Part shown: positions 59,304 to 64,000 of the stretch, one piece after another
How positions within the stretch are numbered: position 1 is the stretch's first letter
Layout of the letters: every line of letters starts with the position of its first letter
Assembly: GCF_024519315.1 (NCBI RefSeq)
Contig: NZ_JANIIC010000050.1
Coordinates: 1 to 64,000 of the forward strand
From: Streptomyces malaysiensis subsp. samsunensis
GTDB lineage: Bacteria; Actinomycetota; Actinomycetes; Streptomycetales; Streptomycetaceae
DNA length: 64,000 nucleotides
Direction of reading: 5' to 3'
Notes under the pieces: model-generated
Told to the model about the DNA's origin: nothing
Seen by the model: the letters and a program-made list of their open reading frames with translations, nothing else
The model's database searches: none
Made by a program: the position numbers and the translations under genes

Positions 59304-61860
59304 GTGCTGCGCGCCCTCGGCAGCGGGCCGCGCGGGCTGACCGAGGGGGCGGCGGAGGACCGTCTGGCCCGCTTCGGCGAAAACGTCCTGCCCACTCAGC
59401 GCGTCACTCCCTGGCCCCGGCGGCTGCTGCTGGGCCTGCGCGATCCGTTCACCGCGGTGCTGCTGGTGCTCGGTCTGGTGTCGGCGGCGGTGGCGTCCTG
59501 GGCGACCGCGGCCGTGATCACCTTCCTCGTGGTGGTCAGCTGCGGGCTGCGTATATCCGGCGAGCTGCGGGCCGACCGGTCCATGGCCCAGCTGCGCGAG
59601 CTGGTCGCCACCACGGCGAGCGTGCTGCGCCGGGCCGACTCACGGGACGCCGCTCCGGTGGTGCGCGAGATCCCGGTCGACCAGCTGGTGCCGGGCGATG
59701 TGATCAGTCTCGGTCCCGGGGATCTGGTGCCCGCGGACGTACGTCTGCTGCGCGCCAGTGGCCTACGGGTGCACCAGGCGGCGCTCACCGGGGAGTCGCA
59801 GCCCGTCGACAAGTACGCGGTCGACGTGCCCGACGCCCGGTACGGCCGGGGCGTGTTCGGGCAGCCGCACCTGTGTTTCCAGGGCAGCAGCGTGGCGTCG
59901 GGCAGTGGCACGGCCGTTGTGGAGGCGACCGGGGCGCGTACGGAGTTCGCGAGCACGCACACGGGGGGCCGGCGGCGCGGCCCCAGCGCCTTCGACCGTT
60001 CGGTGCACGGCGTCTCGTGGATTCTGGTCCGCTTCATGCTGCTGACCCCGCCACTGGTCCTCATGGCCAACGCCGCCGTGGACGGACGCGGCCTGGAGAC
60101 CCTGCCGTTCGCGGTGGCGGGGCGGTCGCGCTGACCCCCGAGATGCTGCCGGTCGTCGTCACGACCTGTCTCGCCCGCGGCGCCGCGCTCCTCGCCCGCA
60201 CCCACGGGGTGATCGTCAAACGCCTGCCCGCGCTGCACGACCTGGGCGCCATGGACGTGCTGTGTCTGGACAAGACCGGCACCCTCACCGAGGACCGGCC
60301 CGTGGTGCACCGGGCCCTGGACGCGGACGGCCAGGACGACGCCGAGGTGCTGCGCTGGGCCGCCGTCAACGCATGGTGGACTCTGCAACTCGCCGACCTG
60401 CCCGTGCCCGACATGCTGGACGAGGCGCTGCTCGATGCCGTCGACGAGGCGTAGGCCATGGCCTACGAGCCGGTGGCGGCGCTGCCGTTCGATCCGGTAC
60501 GCCGCCTGGCCACCGCCGTCGTCAGCACCCCGGGCCGCCTCGGCACCCACACCCTCGTCGTCAAGGGTGCCGTCGAGGCCGTCCTGGAACGGTGTGCCCT
60601 CAGCGAAGAGGAGCGGGCGAGGCTGCACTCGCTCGCCGACCGCCGGGCCGCCGACGGTTTGCGCCTGCTGGCGGTCGCCACCGCCGAGCGCGCCGCACAC
60701 CACCGCGCCTACACCCACGCCGATGAGCGCGGTCTCGCCTTCCGGGGATTCGTGACGCTGCGGGACGAGGTCACCGACACCGCGGCCACCGCCCTGCGCG
60801 ACCTCGCCGACCGCGGGGTGAGCGTGAAGATCCTCACCGGCGACCACCCGGGAACCGCCACCCGCGCCTGCCACGATCTCGGCCTCGCGGTCGACGGCGT
60901 CCTGACCGCCGACCACGTCGACTCGCTCACCGACGCCGAACTGGCCGCCGCCGCACGCCGTACCACCGTCTTCGCCCGCTGCTCGCCCGACCACAAGGCC
61001 CGCGTCGTCACCGCCCTGCGCGCCGATGGGCACACGGCCGGCTTCCTCGGCGACGGCGCCAACGACCTGCCCGCCCTGCGCGCCGCCGACATCGGCATCT
61101 GCCCGCGCGACGCGGTGGCCGTGACCCGGGACGGCGCCGATGTGGTCCTCGCCGGACAGCGCAAACAGGACAACGGGGGTAAGGACCTCACGGCCATCGG
61201 CCGCGCCGTCACGGCGGGACGGCACGCCAGCGGCAACATCACGGCGTACCTGCGCATCGCCCTCTCCTCCAACCTCGGCAACGTCATCGCGATGCTCGCC
61301 GCGGGCGTGCTGCTGCCCTTCCTGCCGATGCTGCCCGCCCAGGTCCTGGTGCAGAACCTGTGCTTCGACGCCGCCCAGCTCGCCTTCGCCTACGACCGGC
61401 CCCACCCGGCCGCGCTGCGCCGTCCCGCCGTGCTGCGCCCGCGTGGCCTGCTGCGCTTCATCACCGGCTTCGGCGCCCTCAACGCCCTGGCCGACCTGGC
61501 CACTTTCGCCCTGCTCGCCCTCGCCGTGTACGGCCCCGGCAGCGACGACGAGGCGGTCTTCCACTCCGGCTGGTTCACCGAGAACCTGCTCACCCAGGCG
61601 CTGGTCATGGTCCTGCTGCACACGGGCCGCCGCGGCGCCGGGGGCGAACTGAGCCCGGTGGGCCGGGCGGCCGCCGTCCGCCGCCGGGCGCGGGAGGCGT
61701 CCCGGCCCCGGTCGGTCGGCCGCGCCGGGGCGCGGCGCCTGGACGCCGTGTTCTTGCGGCTGTTGGTCATCCGTACACCCCTCGTGCGTCCGGCCCTGCA
61801 CAGGGGACTGCCGGCCCCGACCTGTCTGCCGGGCCACGCCCCGGGCGGAGGCACGCGGAG
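59304..61860 (+). pseudogene. MgtA-type P-type cation ATPase, one frameshift and one in-frame stop
   Basis: Three segments make one MgtA-like pump. Segment 1 (59304-60125): cation-ATPase N-domain, first helices, LVPGDVISLGPGDLVPADVR, ALTGESQPVDK. A lost base near 60125 shifts the frame inside FAVAVAVALTPEMLP. Segment 2: VALTPEMLPVVVTTCLARGA, phosphorylation site DKTGTLTE, ending at TAG 60452-60454. Segment 3 continues in the same frame from 60458: LPFDPVRRLATAV, KGAVEAV, ILTGDHPGTA, FLGDGANDLPALRAADIGI and the C-terminal helices to about 61650. The last two helices are replaced by basic low-complexity sequence that stays open into the next gene. Two lesions plus an altered end argue for a true pseudogene. 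GTG 59304 is the first start after arsR. Confidence 0.8.
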
Positions 61861-61915
61861 GTACGACGAAATCGAGGGTGGAGGCGAGAAGGAGGCGACG
61901 TGCGCCGCACAAAGC

Positions 61916-62218
61916 TCATCGCCCTGCGGTGCGATCTTCTGGGACCGCGCGCGCCGAGGAGGTCTCGCCGGAGGCCGTCTGAATAACGCGACTCGAGGGC
62001 CGCTCGGCCTCGTCGGCGGCAGCGGACTCCGACGAGGCTTCGGCCGCCTGCCCGCCCTCCTCCTTCATGGCTTTGGTCTCACTCTTGAGGATGCGCAGGG
62101 ACTTGCCCAGGGACCGAGCGGTGTCGGGCAGCCTCTTCGCCCCGAAGAGCAGGATGAACACAATCGCCACGATCAGCAGGTGCCAGGGTTCCAGTCCGTT
62201 GCGAAGCACCACACTCAC
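61916..62218 (-). CDS. tatA: TatA-family twin-arginine translocase subunit, extra copy
   Basis: 100 residues: short N-terminus, one membrane helix (EPWHLLIVAIVFILLFGAKR), the conserved FGAKRLPD hinge and amphipathic helix LPDTARSLGKSLRILKSETK AM, then an acidic, Ala/Ser-rich tail. This is TatA/TatE, which forms the translocation pore for folded proteins. No tatC is adjacent, so it is an additional copy. GTG 62218 has GAGGA upstream; GTG 62212 is possible. Several substrates in this window (two Lcp, OxiB, the discoidin protein) carry twin-arginine signals. It is divergent from the TerD-like remnant and the membrane protein gene. Confidence 0.88.
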   Translation of the reverse strand: MSVVLRNGLEPWHLLIVAIVFILLFGAKRLPDTARSLGKSLRILKSETKAMKEEGGQAAEASSESAAADEAERPSSRVIQTASGETSSARAVPEDRTAGR

Positions 62219-62399
62219 CTCGTTCCTCTTCGTCGGCCACCGGCACCGCCCCTTGGGATGCTTGCGACATTGCGCAACTGCACAACCCGACCGCGCCTCC
62301 GACACCCACTCGGGCCATCCGTGTGCGAGAACCGCGCGGACAACTTCTACACTGCTGTAGATTTTCGCTCGACCCAGCGGCTCAACTCCGGAGGAGAAC

Positions 62400-62447
62400 G
62401 TGGGAGTTTCCCTGCCCAAGGGCGGCAATGTGTCGCCGAACGCCTGA
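62400..62447 (+). pseudogene. 15-codon TerD-like N-terminal remnant
   Basis: After GGAGGAGAAC a GTG opens the frame (M/V)GVSLPKGGNVSPNA and stops at 62447. GVSLxKGGNVSL is the unmistakable start of TerD/TerE calcium-binding tellurite-resistance proteins. The rest of the gene is missing. Either a deletion has removed it or the start region has been kept as a short leader ORF for the gene at 62537. Confidence 0.55.
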
Positions 62448-62536
62448 CGCCACCAGCCCCGCGCCCCGGGCGCCCCTCGGTGAGGCCGGGGGCACCAGAC
62501 CCGTCAACGGCGCCACACCACGCCCAGAAGGCATCC

Positions 62537-63298
62537 ATGACCAGCCCTCCTCCCCTGCACCCCGACGACAGACCGGACTTCGAACAGGCTCTGCGGAAGG
62601 CCCTGGAAACCCCCGAGATCGTGGCCGCTCCGGGCTCCGGAGGCACCGAGGGCGCGCAGGACCTCGTCAGACGGCTGCGCGACCGCGCGCACGAGCGGAG
62701 CGCCGAGATCACGGCAGCGGCGGCCGATGAGTACGCCGCCTACCGGCGGCTGCGCGAAAGCGGCGGCCCGGCAGCGGGCCCGCCTCGGACGCCGACGCCG
62801 GCATCGGCGCCCGGCGCGAAACACGGGCCGCTGGCCGCGGTGACCGTCCTCGTACCACTGGTGACCGCGGGGGCGAGCGTCGTCTTCCTCCTGCTCGGCT
62901 ACTGCCTGAGACTCTCGGGCTCCCAGCGCGAACTCGCCGACACCCTCGTCAGCGCGGGCTGGATAGCGGCCGCCTGCGCCACGGCGGCTGGGCTGGCGGG
63001 CCTGATCGGCGTGCTGACCATCGCGGCGCGCCACCGCTCCTCCCCTCCGGAGGGCTCACCGCCCGCGGGGCCGAACCCCCAAGAGGCACCGGCAGTGGCC
63101 CGGGCAAGGGATGTCTGGCGGCAAGCCCTGCTCCAGCGGGGAATGCTGCCGTTCCTCCGCGAACAGCTGGGCCATGAACCGGCCTCCGACCCCTCCCCCG
63201 ACGACACATCGGACGGCCGCCGGCCGCGGCTGGGATTCAGCAGCCCGGACTTCGCCGGCCCCGACTTCACCGGTCCGGAAGCCCCCGGCAAGGAGTGA
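62537..63298 (+). CDS. Two-helix membrane protein of unknown function
   Basis: 253 residues. The soluble N-terminus (1-95) is charged and helical (DFEQALRKALETPEIV, LVRRLRDRAHERSAEITAAA). Two membrane helices follow (VTVLVPLVTAGASVVFLLLG at ~98-120 and WIAAACATAAGLAGLIGVLT at ~137-160). The C-terminus (ARARDVWRQALLQRGMLPFL) contains a helix seen often in a family of Streptomyces hypothetical proteins and ends with a tandem pattern PDFAGPDFTGPEAPG. I do not recognise a function. The frame is open upstream into the ATPase pseudogene; ATG 62537 is chosen because the conserved N-terminus TSPPPLHPDDRPDFE begins there. Confidence 0.72.
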   Translation: MTSPPPLHPDDRPDFEQALRKALETPEIVAAPGSGGTEGAQDLVRRLRDRAHERSAEITAAAADEYAAYRRLRESGGPAAGPPRTPTPASAPGAKHGPLAAVTVLVPLVTAGASVVFLLLGYCLRLSGSQRELADTLVSAGWIAAACATAAGLAGLIGVLTIAARHRSSPPEGSPPAGPNPQEAPAVARARDVWRQALLQRGMLPFLREQLGHEPASDPSPDDTSDGRRPRLGFSSPDFAGPDFTGPEAPGKE

Positions 63299-63757
63299 CA
63301 CCCGTATGACCGACCGGGGCGCGCGACAACAGCGGCCAAAGCCGGCGAGGATCCTCAGAACCCTTCGGCGGCCGCGCCAAGCACCGGAAGGCGGAGTGCC
63401 TCGGAGGGACTGCGCATCCGGGTCACCGGCCGACCGCGGGCGATTCAGGTCACTTACCCCTGCGACGCGGACGCCTCGCTCGGCGATGTGCGCGCGGAGG
63501 CGTTGTACATCTACCGCCGGGACCTCCCTCCGGCTTGCCGGCACCGGTGAGGGGATCACCCTCGGGCCCGTGGAGCCCGACACCCTCACAGCGTCACGCG
63601 ACGGCCAGTCGCGACACGGCATGAGACATGTCGGGCAGCCCGGCCGCCCACGACGTCGCCGTCAGCCCTTGGAAGAATCGAGGTAAAACTGCGGCAATAG
63701 GGCCTCCTGCGCTGTGGGCTGTTCAATGTGTGTCGACCAGGAGTTCGGTGACCGAGA
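63299..63757. other. About 460 bp without a supported gene
   Basis: Both strands are open over stretches owing to high GC, but no frame shows a start, ribosome binding site or family motif. One plus-strand stretch at about 63400-63550 (RIRVTGRPRAIQVTYPCDAD) may be a decayed gene end. Confidence 0.4.
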
Positions 63758-64000
63758 TCAATGGGCCGGAGCGGCCAGGGTCGCCGGCATGCGGGGGTGG
63801 CCCGTTTCCTTCCAGACCTGGTCCAGGGCGTCGACGAATCCGCGTACGTCGTCGGCGGTGTGTACGGCTCCGGGGGCGACCCGCAGGATCTCCTCCCCGA
63901 CCCGCACGCTCGGCGCGTTGATCGCTTGCACGTAGATTCCGTGCTGGTCGAGCAGGTGCGCGGACATCCGCTTGCACACGGCCTCGTCCCGCACCAGGAC
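63758..64000 (-). CDS. hemA: 5-aminolevulinate synthase, C-terminal part (runs off the window)
   Basis: The last ~80 residues are visible: VRDEAVCKRMSAHLLDQHGI, YVQAINAPSVRVGEEILRVA, PGAVHTADDVRGFVDALDQV, stop at 63758. This is the C-terminal domain of ALAS-type alpha-oxoamine synthases (glycine plus succinyl-CoA to 5-aminolevulinate). GIYVQAINxPxVxxGxExLR is diagnostic. Streptomycetes make haem from glutamate, so a dedicated ALAS usually belongs to a pathway making the C5N unit (2-amino-3-hydroxycyclopentenone) of manumycin-type and other natural products. The catalytic lysine would lie outside the window. Confidence 0.85.
   Translation of the reverse strand, partial: VLVRDEAVCKRMSAHLLDQHGIYVQAINAPSVRVGEEILRVAPGAVHTADDVRGFVDALDQVWKETGHPRMPATLAAPAH

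Noticed and set aside
60458..63298. A single 946-residue protein joining ATPase C-terminus and membrane protein
   Set aside because: The middle 200 residues are low-complexity, overlap tatA on the other strand, and the last 253 residues have their own start and family sequence; the frame is merely open by GC bias.

Overview
The window is high-GC DNA (about 70% or more, strong third-position G/C) with GTG starts, AGGAGG-type ribosome binding sites, twin-arginine secretion signals, ECF sigma/anti-sigma pairs, FHA-ABC transporters and a dispersed repeat that I recognise from Streptomyces. It almost certainly comes from Streptomyces or a close relative. No rRNA, tRNA or CRISPR array was seen.

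Layout. 0-2.6 kb is a decayed edge: the 3' end of a TnpB gene with its right-end hairpin abuts a truncated sugar ABC permease and a frameshifted solute-binding gene, then a frameshifted quinone oxidoreductase. 2.7-9.2 kb: alcohol dehydrogenase remnant, divergent TetR/SDR pair, a 1040-residue secreted discoidin-domain protein under a LacI-type palindrome, and an acetyl xylan esterase. 9.4-14.8 kb is a damaged meta-cleavage aromatic catabolic operon: extradiol dioxygenase, an in-frame HyuB/MhpC-type chimera, frameshifted HyuA, and a decapitated FAD monooxygenase carrying a 65-bp copy of dioxygenase DNA. 14.8-22.2 kb: MFS pump plus FAD oxidoreductase on one strand, MMPL pump plus two-component system on the other. 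Both units are preceded by the same ~130-bp sequence. 22.3-33.3 kb: double-FHA ABC transporter, DUF2071 protein, PrpE-like acyl-CoA synthetase, EF-hand protein, ECF sigma/anti-sigma with a secreted beta-propeller and a YcnI-like copper protein, universal stress protein. 33.4-42.3 kb: gene remnants, a secreted PQQ-type sugar dehydrogenase behind a DasR-like site, a siderophore ABC system, SDR/XRE pair, FMN glutamate-synthase-like protein.

The most coherent unit is 42.3-56.1 kb. Two tandem latex-clearing proteins (Lcp rubber oxygenases, each with E148, R164, K167, T168 and H198 at the same numbers as Lcp of Streptomyces sp. K30) lie next to oxiB and oxiA (molybdenum hydroxylase) and a divergent TetR regulator. 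A two-operon beta-oxidation set follows directly: FadB-type multifunctional enzyme and thiolase on one side, acyl-CoA synthetase, TetR and an isovaleryl/long-chain-type acyl-CoA dehydrogenase on the other, sharing a palindromic control region. Read together: Lcp cleaves polyisoprene outside the cell to oligo-isoprenoid aldehydes, OxiBA oxidises them to acids, and the CoA ligase and beta-oxidation enzymes degrade them.

56-64 kb holds a MerR regulator, a secreted tripeptidyl-aminopeptidase-like enzyme with an inverted repeat at its ribosome binding site, an ArsR regulator with a broken MgtA-type P-type ATPase, an extra TatA, a 15-codon TerD-like remnant, a two-helix membrane protein, and at the very edge the C-terminus of a 5-aminolevulinate synthase, which in streptomycetes hints at a C5N-unit natural-product cluster beyond the window.

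Several genes are broken by single-base indels in or beside G/C runs. Real decay and assembly error cannot be told apart from this sequence alone.
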